The position numbers and the translations under genes are program-made. From Amylostereum areolatum (taxonomy: Eukaryota > Basidiomycota > Agaricomycetes > Russulales > Stereaceae), in NCBI GenBank assembly GCA_012932865.1, contig SAXG01000006.1, positions 1,178,001 to 1,242,000 of the forward strand: a stretch of 64,000 nucleotides of DNA, given 5' to 3'. Below the pieces are notes generated by a model. That model was not told the origin of the DNA. It did no database searches and saw nothing but the letters and a program-made list of their open reading frames with translations. Positions 1 to 9,484 of the stretch are shown piece after piece. Within the stretch, counting starts at the first letter, position 1; each line of letters begins with the position of its first letter.

Positions 1-539
1 AGACAGGCAGGGCGCGAGAAGCCTGCCCATTGATACCCAGCTAATGAGGGCATGCAGGCCAAGAATGGAACAATGCTACAATGAAATCTTCCCACACTGT
101 CTCATAATGAATTTTCAGGTACTCAAGAAGGAAGCGACGTCAGGGCAAGGCTCTCCAGGGCAATTTTTTGCGAGGGACATTCCCCACGGCAATTTATCCG
201 CGGAATTTCTCGCGGTACTTCCCCCCCCCCCCCCGTCCGAATATACGTCGATTACAAGGTCTCTTGCACCCCGTACTCCAGGAATGGCCACTAGCACTGA
301 CACCTTCATATGGGAACAAAATATCCCATACCAGGATCCATACCACACTGGCTATTTACTACTGGCTCTGGGAATACTGTGATATTCTTCATGTTTGTCC
401 ACACAATACAGGAACATCATGAAGACCACCAAGGCTTTTGACGTGAATTCAATTCCAGTCATGCAACGCTCTGTGATTGCTACTACTGGGACATTTGTGT
501 GGCAAGGCGAACCTCTCGTCGTCTGTGAGGCGCTCACCT
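1..539. other. No gene recognised; C14 tract
   Basis: I see no credible gene here. Short open frames on both strands lack recognisable motifs. A run of 14 C lies at 221-234. The right border at 539/540 is the start of a TRIM LTR. The sequence just left of it matches neither copia-1 nor the other TRIM flanks. Confidence 0.5.
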
Positions 540-661
540 TGTTGAAATAAGGCTAAGCCCTGGCCTGTTGCACACAATCAGAGCTCGGTGATATTCTCTA
601 TATCAACTACCAACCTGTTCCCACTATCGGACAGGTAGCTCAGTTGGTTAGAGCACCCTTC

Positions 662-1112
662 TGTTGAAGATATTCGTTTATGTCTGATTTCTACGCCTTT
701 ATTCTGTTCTATCTCCCTTCTATTCGCGTCTATTCCGCTCCATTCACCCTATTATCATCTAATTCCGCGTCTATACCCTCACATGCCCTCTCCACTTCAC
801 CCACTGTTCGCTATTGTACTGTACTTACTGTAGTTCAGCCTGAGCTAGCTTCCCTAGCTTCAGTTTCGAGTTAGTTACCGCTTTAGGTCGATTCTCGGCT
901 TATTCCGAGTTTCCTCCCACGCTCCATGGCCTCTACCTGCAGCCACACGCGTCTGCTCCTCCTCAGTCGCTCATTCTGTGCTGCAGGTATGCCCTTTGCT
1001 CGTTTCTGTCTTGTTTCTCAGTCGCTCATTCTGTGCTGCAGCAATCCACTGTTTGTGTCAGTTCTGAGCGTCCCTAGCTAGTTGGCTAGCCCCTTCAACT
1101 GCGACTTCAACA
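662..1112 (+). repeat. copia-1 LTR (451 bp)
   Basis: The LTR runs from TGTTGAAGATATTCG to GCGACTTCAACA. It contains an internal direct repeat, CAGTCGCTCATTCTGTGCTG, in two copies about 55 bp apart; the LTR at 3885-4280 has kept only one. By eye it matches the LTRs at 10383-10833 and 15871-16321 throughout. Confidence 0.85.
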
Positions 1113-1131
1113 GGTTATGGGCCCTGCGCTC
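1113..1131 (+). promoter_or_regulatory. copia-1 primer-binding site (half-tRNA type)
   Basis: Directly after the LTR is GGTTATGGGCCCTGCGCTC. Its complement, GAGCGCAGGGCCCATAACC, matches the D-stem edge and anticodon stem-loop of eukaryotic initiator tRNA-Met (CAU anticodon inside CCCATAACC), not a tRNA 3' end. Drosophila copia uses such a 5' half-molecule of initiator tRNA, and I infer the same here. Confidence 0.7.
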
Positions 1132-1702
1132 TAGCCAACATCCATCGCTTTTATCTCGCCTCACAGCACCCCCCTCGCCTCGTCCTTCTACACACCTCTC
1201 CTACCATCCCTAGAGGCCCCAGCCCTCGAGTTTCAAGTCGAACGACCCATCCGTCGCCTCCCAACGCCATCCCCATCCTCCAGGGCGCGCATTTCGCAAC
1301 ATCAAGCGCGCACGCAACGCCCCTTCATCCGTTCGCCTCGCCCTTGCATATTCCGCATCTACTACTCCCTATCCAACTTCGTGCCAAGCCCCAAGGCCGT
1401 CGCTTTTGTCGCTGCGCGTCCACAGCCTGTGACGCTTCCTCCTCCTCCTCCCACAAACATCAAAGGCGCCCTCAGCGCCCCTTCAACCGTTTGCTACCTC
1501 GCTTCGCGTCAGCCCTCCCTACCACCCTTCTAGAATATGGGAGGTCCTGGGTTCAATCCCCGGCCAGTCCACTTTGTGTTTCACTTTATGACTGAAGGTC
1601 CCTCTGTGTTTTCAACATGGTAGCAGCACCCGCCTTCATGATTACTGTTGGGCACAAGTGGCGAGTGCCTAAGATCACATCAGGCCTGGTCTTACGGGGG
1701 TG

Positions 1703-1911
1703 TGTTGAAATAAGGCTAAGCCCTGGCCTGTTGCACACAATCAGAGCTCGGTGATATTCTCTATATCAACTACCAACCTGTTCCCACTATCGGACAGGTA
1801 GCTCAGTTGGTTAGAGCACCCTTCTAGAATATGGGAGGTCCTGGGTTCAATCCCCGGCCAGTCCACTTTGTGTTTCACTTTATGACTGAAGGTCCCTCTG
1901 TGTTTTCAACA
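1703..1911 (+). repeat. TRIM LTR (209 bp) with embedded tRNA-like sequence
   Basis: This is the intact 3' LTR of TRIM copy A. It starts TGTTGAAATAAGG, has a TATAT motif about 30 nt before the tRNA-like segment, the tRNA-like segment at 1792-1864, and ends GTGTTTTCAACA. The final TTTT is the only T-run that could end a Pol III transcript. Sequence matches the LTRs at 16723-16931 and 17017-17225. Confidence 0.8.
1792..1864 (+). tRNA. tRNA-like sequence in TRIM LTR
   Basis: These 73 nt fold as a class I tRNA cloverleaf. The acceptor arm GGACAGG/CCAGTCC has one A-A mismatch, the D arm is normal, the anticodon stem CCCTT/ATGGG has one T-T mismatch, the loop is CTAGAAT (apparent anticodon AGA), the variable loop has 5 nt and the T arm is CTGGG/CCCGG. 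The A box TAGCTCAGTTGG and B box GGTTCAATCCC fit the Pol III consensus. AGA would be a serine anticodon, yet the short variable loop is wrong for tRNA-Ser. I therefore read it as a captured tRNA-derived Pol III unit, not a working tRNA gene. Confidence 0.6.
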
Positions 1912-3884
1912 ACATGGTGAAGGCCGCCTTCATCGGGTGCCCGGAGGGGTACAAAGGCTGGAAGTTCTGGGACCCCATAGCGAAGAAGGTCATCATTTGC
2001 GAGCGCGCAGACTTTGACGAGCGCGATTTCCCTCGCTCCAGGCTCAACAAGCCGCTCCTGCCCTCGCCTTCCGCTCCCCTCTTCCCTCCTTCGCCCCTAT
2101 CGGAGCCTGCTCCCTCTCAGCCGGTGCTGGATGCCGGGGGAGACGACGACTCGCCCTCTGCTGAGCAAGACGAGCCTGATCTGTCTCCAGCTCCGCCTGC
2201 TGATGAGCACGAGCACGCTCCTGCGCCGCCTGCAGCCGATCCTGCACCTCCCTCTCCACATGCGGGCCCTTCACAACCTGCTCCTCGAGGGAGAAAGCGC
2301 GCCGCTTCGCCCACCGGTCCTCTGCGCCGTAGCACGTGCGACGCCGTGGTCAAGGTGCGATCGAACAGCTGGCAGCCTCAGCCAGTGCCCTCCAAGGCGA
2401 AAGTGCGCGAGCCACTTCCTGCAGTCGAATCCGACGAGGAGGACGACGCTCACAGCGACTCTCCTGAGCCGTGGGCGAATGACGACGTCTACTTTGCGCA
2501 GGAGACGCCTTAGGCCGCCTTTGCCATCCACACCGCGTTGGAGACCGCCCTGCTATCTGCAGACGGCGAGCCGCTCTCCTACAGGCAGGCTATGCAGCGT
2601 CCAGACGCGGAGATGTGGCTTGCAGCGTGCAGAGAAGAGCTCGATGCACATGCAGCCAACGGCACCTGGGCTATCGCTTCCCTTCCCCCTGGCGCGCACG
2701 CCGTCGCATCGCGCTGGGTCTTCAAGGTCAAGCGCAAGGAGGACGGCTCTATCGAGCGCTACAAGGCGCGCGTCGTCGCCAAGGGCTTTGCCCAACGTCC
2801 TGGCTTCGACTACTTCGAGACCTTCGCCCCCACTGCCAAGTTCCAGGCCATCCGCACTGTCCTCGCCCTCGCCGCGGTCGAGGATCTCCACCTGCGCCCC
2901 ATCGACATCTCCCATGCCTTCATCAATGGCGACCTCGATGCGGAGGTCTACATGAAGCAGCCTGAAGGCTTCGAGGAGGGTCCTCCTGGCGCGGTCTGCA
3001 AGCTGCAGAAGTCGATCTACGGCCTCAAGCAGGCCGCTCGCCTGTGGAAGATCAAGCTGATGGAGGTCCTGTGCGACAAGATGGGATTCCGCTGCATCTA
3101 CAGCGACGCGTCGATCTACGTGCTCCAGCGCGACGCTGTGCGCGTTCTCCTCCCTGTCTTCGTCGACGACGGCACCCTGGCGTCGAATTCGGAGCCCGTT
3201 CTCGACGAGATCATCGCCACTCTTCGCACGCACTTCAAGCTGCGAGATCTCGGCCCCACCTCCTTCCTCCTCGGCATCCACATCACTCGAGACCGCTCTC
3301 TGCGCACCCTCTTCCTCTCCCAGCGCCAGTACATCATCGACACGCTTGCGCGCTACAATCACGCCGACTGCCACCCTGTCACCACGCCTATGCTTCCTGG
3401 CTCGCGCCTGACGAAGGCCATGTCGCCCCAGAACGCGTCTGAGCGCGAATTCATGCAGAAGGTGCCCTATGGCAGCGCCGTCGGCTCCCTGCTCTACATC
3501 GCGACTGCTACCCGTCCAGACATCGCCTACACCGTCTCCAACCTCTGCCGCTTCATCTCGGACCCAGGTCCTCAGCATTGGCGCGCCGTCCAGCATCTGT
3601 TCAAGTACCTCCAGGGTACGAAGGACCTGAAGCTCGTGTACAGGCCGACCGACGACTCCGAGCTGTTCACCACCTTCACAGACTCGGACCACAGCGGAAA
3701 CGTCGACAATGGCCGCTCCACAGGCGGGTATCTCGTCCGGATCGGTTCTGGCGCTGTCAGCTGGAGCTCTCGCCTCCAATCGCTCGTCGCACAGTCGACG
3801 ACCGAGGCGGAGTACATCGCTGCCGTCCAGGCTGGCAAGGAGATCGTCTGGATGCGCAACCTGCTCTCTGAGTTTGGCTACACA
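1912..3884 (+). pseudogene. copia-1 pol remnant (integrase end, RT, RNase H)
   Basis: The frame begins inside pol at the residues after the integrase core and runs through the proline-rich linker, the reverse transcriptase (VFVDDG active site) and part of RNase H up to LLSEFGYT. It closely matches residues of the intact copia-1 Gag-Pol at 10853-15163. Two lesions are visible: an in-frame TAG at 2511-2513 where the intact copy has GAG, and abrupt truncation at 3884, where an LTR begins in place of the RNase H C-terminus. Gag, protease and most of the integrase are missing because the left border is a TRIM LTR. Confidence 0.85.
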
Positions 3885-4280
3885 TGTTGAAGATATTCAT
3901 TTATGTCTGATTTCTACGCCTTTATTCCGTTCTATCTCCTTTCTATTCGCTTCTATTCCACTCCATTCACCCTATTATCGTCTCATTCCGCGTCTATACC
4001 CTCACATGCCCTCTCCACTTCACCCAGTGTTCGCTATTGTACTGTACTTACTGTAGTTCAGCCTGAGCTAGCTTCCCTAGCTTCAGTTTCGAGTTAGTTA
4101 CCGCTTTAGGTCGATTCTCGGCTTATTCCGAGTTTCCTCCCACGCTCCGTGGCCTCTACCTGCAGCCACACGTGTCTGCTCCTCCTCAGTCGCTCATTCT
4201 GTGCTGCAGCAATCCACTGTTTGTGTCAGTTCTGAGCGTCCCTAGCTAGTTGGCTAGCCCCTTCAACTGCGACTTCAACA
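3885..4280 (+). repeat. copia-1 LTR, 396 bp, internally deleted
   Basis: It starts TGTTGAAGATATTCATTT and ends GCGACTTCAACA. It differs from the 451-bp copia-1 LTRs by substitutions and by loss of 55 bp between the two internal direct repeats. It abuts the truncated pol directly, without the polypurine tract. Flanks TACACA and TTCAT give no target duplication. Confidence 0.85.
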
Positions 4281-6477
4281 TTCATGAATATCCTAACCAG
4301 CATGTCAGTTTGGATACAGGAAATGCGAATGAACCAGTCTTGCCAGACTTCCGGTGGGTACTCCTTCAGCTTGGCTTGAAGAAGTTCAAGCATCTCGCCA
4401 ACATATCGAGCACTCCCGCTTCCACTGTAACGCTTCGCCAATGAGGGAATAAGGTCTTCAATGTGTCCCACATCCACATCTCAAAATATTGAAGGATGTC
4501 AGAATTGAACATGACAGATTGGTACTTGACCATGTCCTTCTCGTGCTCGCCATGTTTCTGCATTTGCATGAGAGCTTTTCGGAAAGCATACTGATCATAT
4601 ATCTCCACGGCCAGGAGCACAAGCTCCTCAGGCTCGCGTGAGAGGAGATCCTCGAGAGCGGAAACACCTCCGGCTACTTGCCAACAAGCAAGGATCTGCG
4701 CCTCCCCCACGTGGTGAAGCAGCTCGTCCAGGTGATGCCAGAACGGCCCCTTCGTTGGTGTTTTCTGGAAGCCCTTCCATTTTAATACATCAATCGCACG
4801 CTGAAGTCCATACCCACCTGCCGTCCCACGGTACTGGCCCGCACCATAAGGGCATGGAACCAGCCAATTTGAAGCACTTGATAGTCGTCCCGGTCGTAGC
4901 TGTTGATCCCGTCGTGATGGAATTTCTGGAGTCCGCGCAGATGTTCCACAGTCAGCTGGTCCCCGACAATGGGAATCAACCGCTCAAAGGCAGTCTTCCG
5001 CTTCTCGTCCGGTGAGTCAATTCCCATTTGAGCTTGCCATCTCCGTTTTGCCTTGTCATTCCCTTCGTACGAAGACTAGTTGATGTCCTCCATGTGCACG
5101 ATGTATTTATTGCTCGACCACATTCTCGGGCCCATATGGAAGAAGATGGGTGAGGGGAGGTGCACCTAGAATCGGGTCGTTGCAATGCTTATAAGAAGCA
5201 AAGGCTGGAGAATCAAGGAGCATGAGGAGGATATGATGGATATGCTGTGCGCGTATCCAGGCCATGGCTTGTTTATTGCCAACCGCTAGGACTGCTGTTA
5301 TGTCGAAAGGTTGTTTGGCACCTTCGCAACGTTGGATCTGATAGCGAGGGTTGATGTTGGCAGGGAGGTGGACGTTCGAGGGCAACACCTAGACCGTGGT
5401 GGCACACGTGCTGTGGAAGTGGTCTTGATTGTGCAGCCGTTGTGAGAATACCCGCATCGGGATGTTGAGATTGTTGTACGAGATGAACCATGCAAGTAGT
5501 TGTACAGCTTGTTGCATTGCGGCCATGGCATTTGAGCTATTTGTCCACTTGTGACTCATGATGAGACCAATGGCGTGGAGAGTGTCGAACGTGCAGGCAG
5601 AGAGACCGCAAGCCTTTAGATAGATGGCCCATAGCATTGGAAGGCGGTTACAGCACGCGGAACACGAATAGAACAACATAGATAGTATGTTTAAAATGAC
5701 CTAGTTAGTAAACACAAGTTAGCGGAGATAGACGAGGCAAGAATGTGAGAGACGTACATTGTCTGGGGTCTTGTGTGTGTTATGTGCAGCCTGTCGTTTC
5801 AACCATCCCAATCCCTTCAAAAATGCCTACACCATGGGCGCACCATTCTCTCCCTGAGCATCCTTTGCCAGCGCGCTGAGGTCGGTGCTCGTCAGCGTGT
5901 CCTTGGCGAGGGGATCTACTCCCTTGGGCGCAGAGAACAGCTTCGCAACCCGCTTCATCTCGCCCTTGCCCATCTCTCCCATGCACTCTCCTACAAACAC
6001 CTGGAGCGTGTCTCATGATGCTTTGGCCATACCCCCCGGAGGTTTCCATCAGCGTCAAAGCATAATAGGAAAGAGCTCACTGGTGAAGAGCCCAGAGCGC
6101 TCAGTCTGGACCTTTGCGTCAGCGGTACATTTGTCGTCCCCCCATGTGAGTGCGTCGAGAAAGATCGGCAGATCGAGACCTTGTTCTGCGATACATTTGA
6201 GAACCACCTTGACCTTCAGGAGCATGGCCGAGTCATTGCTGTCGCCTTCAAGATTTTCCAACAACGCCTTCATTCGTCTTTGTTGGATGGGCTCATTAGG
6301 AATCGCCGATTGGGGGAGCTCTTCGTCGTCGGACATGTCCGTGTCCAGAATTGGTGCAAAGTCGGAATCATCAGAATCGGAACCTGAATCATACTGAAGT
6401 TCTGGAGGGGGGAGATCGAGGTAGCTGAAGGCATCCGGCACGTCCGCGACTGACATTGGACACGTAAGACGAGTCAC
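4281..6477 (-). pseudogene. DUF6589-type protein, decayed, C-terminus lost
   Basis: Reading from 6477 down, pieces resemble a large basidiomycete family of unknown function (DUF6589). There is an acidic N-terminal part followed by LPIFLDALTWGDDKCTAD near 6130, then AIYLKACGLSACTFDTLHAI and ISYNNLNIPMRVFSQRL near 5640-5420, then ILLMLLDSPAF near 5220, and GDQLTVEHLRGLQKFHHDG near 4960. Segments are separated by probable introns, but in-frame stops and frame changes near 4790 and 4480 indicate decay. The copia-1 LTR at 4280 cuts off the C-terminal end. The family assignment is from memory of its motifs. Confidence 0.6.
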
Positions 6478-6601
6478 GACTTGTTCATTTTGCGTACTGT
6501 ATGGATATTACTGCTTACATAGCCACAAAAATCACCTGATGGCAATGAGCCGTCACGGTGATGTCATTGATCCCGGTTTTCTCGACGAACTGCACCAGAC
6601 A

Positions 6602-6733
6602 TCTTAGAGTGATCTCTGCAACCGCCCTGACTCTGTTTTTTTGCCTCCGACTTTAAATTCTGACCGGCAGGTCCCGTGGGCCTTCTCACCCCTCATCCCG
6701 AGTATCTCGTAGGTTGCAGAGATTGCTCTAAGA
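6602..6733. mobile_element. Candidate MITE with 22-bp terminal inverted repeats
   Basis: The sequence begins TCTTAGAGTGATCTCTGCAA and ends with its near reverse complement, TTGCAGAGATTGCTCTAAGA; the 22-bp arms differ at two positions. The 132-bp unit has no coding capacity. No clear target duplication was found, so the assignment is tentative. Confidence 0.4.
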
Positions 6734-6819
6734 CATTGGGAACGAGACTAAGTACGGTAGATCATAGAGGTGATAGAAGATGTATTCTGTAGAGTTTAGG
6801 AGGGTAGGAGCTAGTTAAA

Positions 6820-7025
6820 AGAGCAAAAATAGTGGCTCAGGCATCAACTTTAGGCCCACAGATTCCTCACAGGTACCTTTGCAGGTTATCTGTCGTCTCA
6901 GAATCAATACCTCAATCCTTACAGGTATCAGGCATACAGGTACCTGTATCCGCAGGTTAGATACCTGTGGGTGTGCCTGAAGGGTACCCAAACAGGTACC
7001 TACAGGTATAGCAACTAGTATCATG
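6820..7025. repeat. CAGGTACCTG-rich repeat, degenerate copy
   Basis: This stretch is full of CAGGTA, GGTACC and ACCTGT words and contains the family signature CAGGTATCAGGCATACAGG. It lacks the GAGCTC and ATGACATCAT ends seen in better copies. Confidence 0.45.
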
Positions 7026-7344
7026 CTCTGTGCTCAGTGACCATATTCCGGCGGTTGGATAGGCATGCCAGTGAGGGACCCGGTGGTGAGCATCTGTCCT
7101 CGGTGAGCGGTGCAGCTAAAATCTGGCTGCACAGCATGCAAACATCATGATTTCCACCACCCCTGGCCACTATATTTCGCCCAAATAGATCACCGGGTCC
7201 AAGATCCAGCTGAGCAGTACATAAAAACTGTGGTTTGTACTCTCTAGCTGCTTGGGTTCACTGAAACAGAGCGGACAGGATTTGTGAATTGTTAAGATTG
7301 ATTACAATGTAAATATAGGTTCAGTGGTGATATGCAGGCTCTCC
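7026..7344. other. Intergenic; no gene seen
   Basis: No coding signal. A copy of the motif ACAGGATTTGTGAATTGTT near 7270 links this stretch to the tandem and inverted array at 8040-9260. Confidence 0.4.
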
Positions 7345-7562
7345 GGGGCAGAGCTCACCATGAGTTCTGTTACTTGTGAGTACTTGTTTGAGTACCTGCT
7401 AGGCACATCCGCGAGTACAGGTACTTGTAGACCAAATACCTGTGGGAGTGTGAGTATAGATTTTGAGCCCACAGGTAACCTATGTAGGTATCCACCAAAT
7501 ACCTGTCACCCAATCTGGCAGGTTACCTGTCAATACTCACACACCTGTGACCAAAATAAGTA
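7345..7562 (+). repeat. CAGGTACCTG-rich repeat, diverged copy
   Basis: The left part, CCGGGGCAGAGCTCACC, matches the outer end of the copy at 7850-8033 in reverse complement. The interior has many ACCTGT and CAGGTA words. The ATGACATCAT end is not recognisable. Confidence 0.5.
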
Positions 7563-7849
7563 TAGTAGATGGCCAAGCTAGACACAACTTTTACAACTTT
7601 GCAGAGTACAATCCACTTTGAACTCAATATGGCAGATAAATATAAAAGATAGCTTCAATTCTGTGCAAATATAATGACACCTTTGCTTCTATCTAGCCAT
7701 ATATAATCAGGATCTACTATATATGTTTGTTACATTGCATCAATATATTGATCATGCTTCCAAGCATTATAGATTAAGAGATACATCCTATGTCTAGTCT
7801 CAATGATACTAATAGTACTCAAGTGGGCTAGGCTAGCTATATGGTAGTG
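7563..7849. other. AT-rich intergenic stretch
   Basis: Nothing beyond AT-rich sequence with several ATATAT words was found. Confidence 0.4.
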
Positions 7850-8033
7850 ATGATGTCATTATTCTCAGGTACCACAGGTACCTGTGATACCTGTATTTGT
7901 ACAAGTATTGGCATCCACGAGTACAGGTACTCGTGACCCCAATACTCACACTCCTATGAGTATGGGTCTGAGACACCACAAGTACCTGTATGAAAAACCT
8001 GTGGATATCCGCAGGTGTACTCATGGTGAGCTC
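7850..8033 (-). repeat. CAGGTACCTG-rich repeat, 184-bp complete copy
   Basis: On the minus strand it runs from GAGCTC to ATGACATCAT, exactly 184 bp, the same span as the copy at 40157-40340. The interior is packed with partly palindromic CAGGTACCTGT and GAGTAC words. No protein is encoded. Confidence 0.6.
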
Positions 8034-8484
8034 TGCTCCGGAGTATTCTGGACACGGCCAAGACTTAGCCCAGAACACAGTGACTGCTCGGCAAATATGT
8101 AGAGCCATTTCTGGTAAAACACTTGGTAGAGCACTGTGACAAGATTTGTGAATTGTTTAGGCAATTTCAATACAAGTATGGGTCTAGCAGCAATGTAGAG
8201 ACTCACCAAGGCATCCTGGACACCGCCAAAATTTTGCCTAAGATAGGGACCACTCTGTGAATATGTAGAGCTCTTCCTAGTGAGATATCTAGTATGATAC
8301 CACCAACAGGATTTGTGAATTGTTTAGGCTCATTCCAATGCAAAGGTAAGTCCAGTGGTAACACAGGGACATTGTAAGGACCTCTAGATACCACCAAAAT
8401 ATAGTATAATATGGAAGGACTACTTAGTAGATATGTAGAGCCTATGTTAGGGACAACCCTTGTAGAGCACTCCCTTATGTGTTA
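8034..8484 (+). repeat. Tandem units, left arm of a large inverted repeat
   Basis: About three units of roughly 165 bp follow each other. Each has a CTGGACAC(C/G)GCCAA-like part and a TATGTAGAGC motif; the first two also carry GATTTGTGAATTGTTTAGGC (near 8143 and 8312). The part from 8196 is the left arm of an imperfect inverted repeat whose partner is 8969-9262. Confidence 0.65.
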
Positions 8485-8968
8485 CATATTTACAAGGTCT
8501 TATCTACACACTCAACAACATCTCAAAAGGAGCAATTGACTCTCTGACTTTCTTGTCAAGTCACCAGCATTGCTTTGGATATGGTTCTTATATCGTTGGC
8601 TTCACAATTTGGACACCTGTTTACTTTGTTGGTTTGATGTAGTCAGCTATGCTTGCATAGGTATGCATATTGCACAGTCACAGTGCCCCATCAGAAGCCT
8701 TACCAGTGAGGATGCTACCAAACAACTAAATCTTAGTCGTGGATAGGAGCTTGTGACATTGTTATATAAGACAACTGTACATGTTGTGTTAGTGAAATCA
8801 ACTTAAACAATTTGCTATTCCGTCAGGAGTAATATTTACTAGCAATGACTTTATGTGTTCTCTCAGAAATCTTGTATCCTATTCTAGATATTTAAGGCAA
8901 TAGGAAGCTCATGAAATCTATGTGACACCACTGAATGTGCATATACACAGGAATAAATAGAAACAATT
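8485..8968. other. Spacer of the inverted repeat
   Basis: About 480 bp of AT-rich DNA separates the two arms. I see no open frame of interest, transposase motif or known repeat in it. Confidence 0.4.
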
Positions 8969-9262
8969 TACCAGTTTATAAGGAGTGCTCTACAGGGGTT
9001 GTCCCTGACATAGGCTCTACATATCTACTAATTAGTTCTTCTACATTATACTATATTTTGGCAATATATAGGGATCCTCATAGTGTCACTGTGTTACCAC
9101 TGGACTTGCCTTTGCATTGGAATGAGCCTAAACAATTCACAAATCCTGTTGGTGGTGTCATACCAGATATCTCACTAGGAAGAGCTCTACATATTCACAG
9201 AGTGGTCCCTGTATCCTAGGCAAAATTTTGGTGGTATCCAGGATACCTTGGCAAGTCTCTAT
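8969..9262 (-). repeat. Right arm of the large inverted repeat
   Basis: The reverse complement aligns with 8196-8484 over its whole length at roughly 90 percent identity by eye. It includes the shared block GTGAATTGTTTAGGCTCATT and the TATGTAGAGC motifs. Confidence 0.7.
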
Positions 9263-9484
9263 CATCAGGAAGTCGGGAGGTATCTGTCAATGTCTGACAA
9301 ACTTTGGTCAGAATGACGGGTGATGATAAGACATTATCAGGCCTTACCAGGGACTGCCATTCTGATGTCAAATGATCATGACTCAATCATGCATTACCTG
9401 AGTCCCACAACATGATGCTTCTTGATAATGTTAGGTATGTAAGTGATAAACTCCCCGTCAATATTTCAACCTATCATCATAGTT

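Larger units (their letters stand above)
662..1525 (+). mobile_element. copia-1 fragment: 5' LTR plus 413 nt of leader
   Basis: The fragment starts with a complete 451-bp copia-1 LTR (662-1112), apparently identical to both LTRs of the full-length copy at 10383-16321, and continues into the untranslated leader up to about 1525. It lies in the TRIM 5' LTR between two CCTTC pentamers (657-661 and 1526-1530). Leader and downstream flank share CCT at the right junction. The simplest reading is a normal insertion with a 5-bp duplication, followed by a microhomology-mediated deletion from the leader to the right-hand target duplication. Confidence 0.75.
540..1911 (+). mobile_element. TRIM copy A, interrupted by a copia-1 fragment
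   Basis: This is a terminal-repeat retrotransposon in miniature. The 5' LTR is 540-661 plus 1531-1617 (122+87=209 nt), the interior is 1618-1702 (85 nt) and the 3' LTR is 1703-1911 (209 nt). LTR ends are TGTTGAAAT and TTTTCAACA. The interior starts with a primer-binding-site-like TGGTAGCAGCACCCGCC and ends with the purine tract ACGGGGGTG, with no coding capacity between. A copia-1 fragment (662-1525) sits inside the tRNA-like part of the 5' LTR. The outer flanks do not match each other: unknown DNA on the left, copia-1 pol on the right. This suggests ectopic recombination after insertion. Confidence 0.8.

Noticed and set aside
680..874. 64-codon frame repeated in copia-1 LTRs
   Set aside because: It lies wholly inside the LTR, and its conservation follows from LTR identity. 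In the diverged LTRs at 3903 and 17268 it changes without sign of selection.
1792..1864. Functional nuclear tRNA gene
   Set aside because: Apparent anticodon AGA (Ser) with a short class I variable loop, mismatches in acceptor and anticodon stems, and repeated occurrence only inside LTRs.
2553..3779. 408-codon open frame on the minus strand opposite copia-1 pol
   Set aside because: It is the antisense shadow of GC-rich copia-1 coding sequence. The same shadow appears opposite the other copy, and it has no domain.
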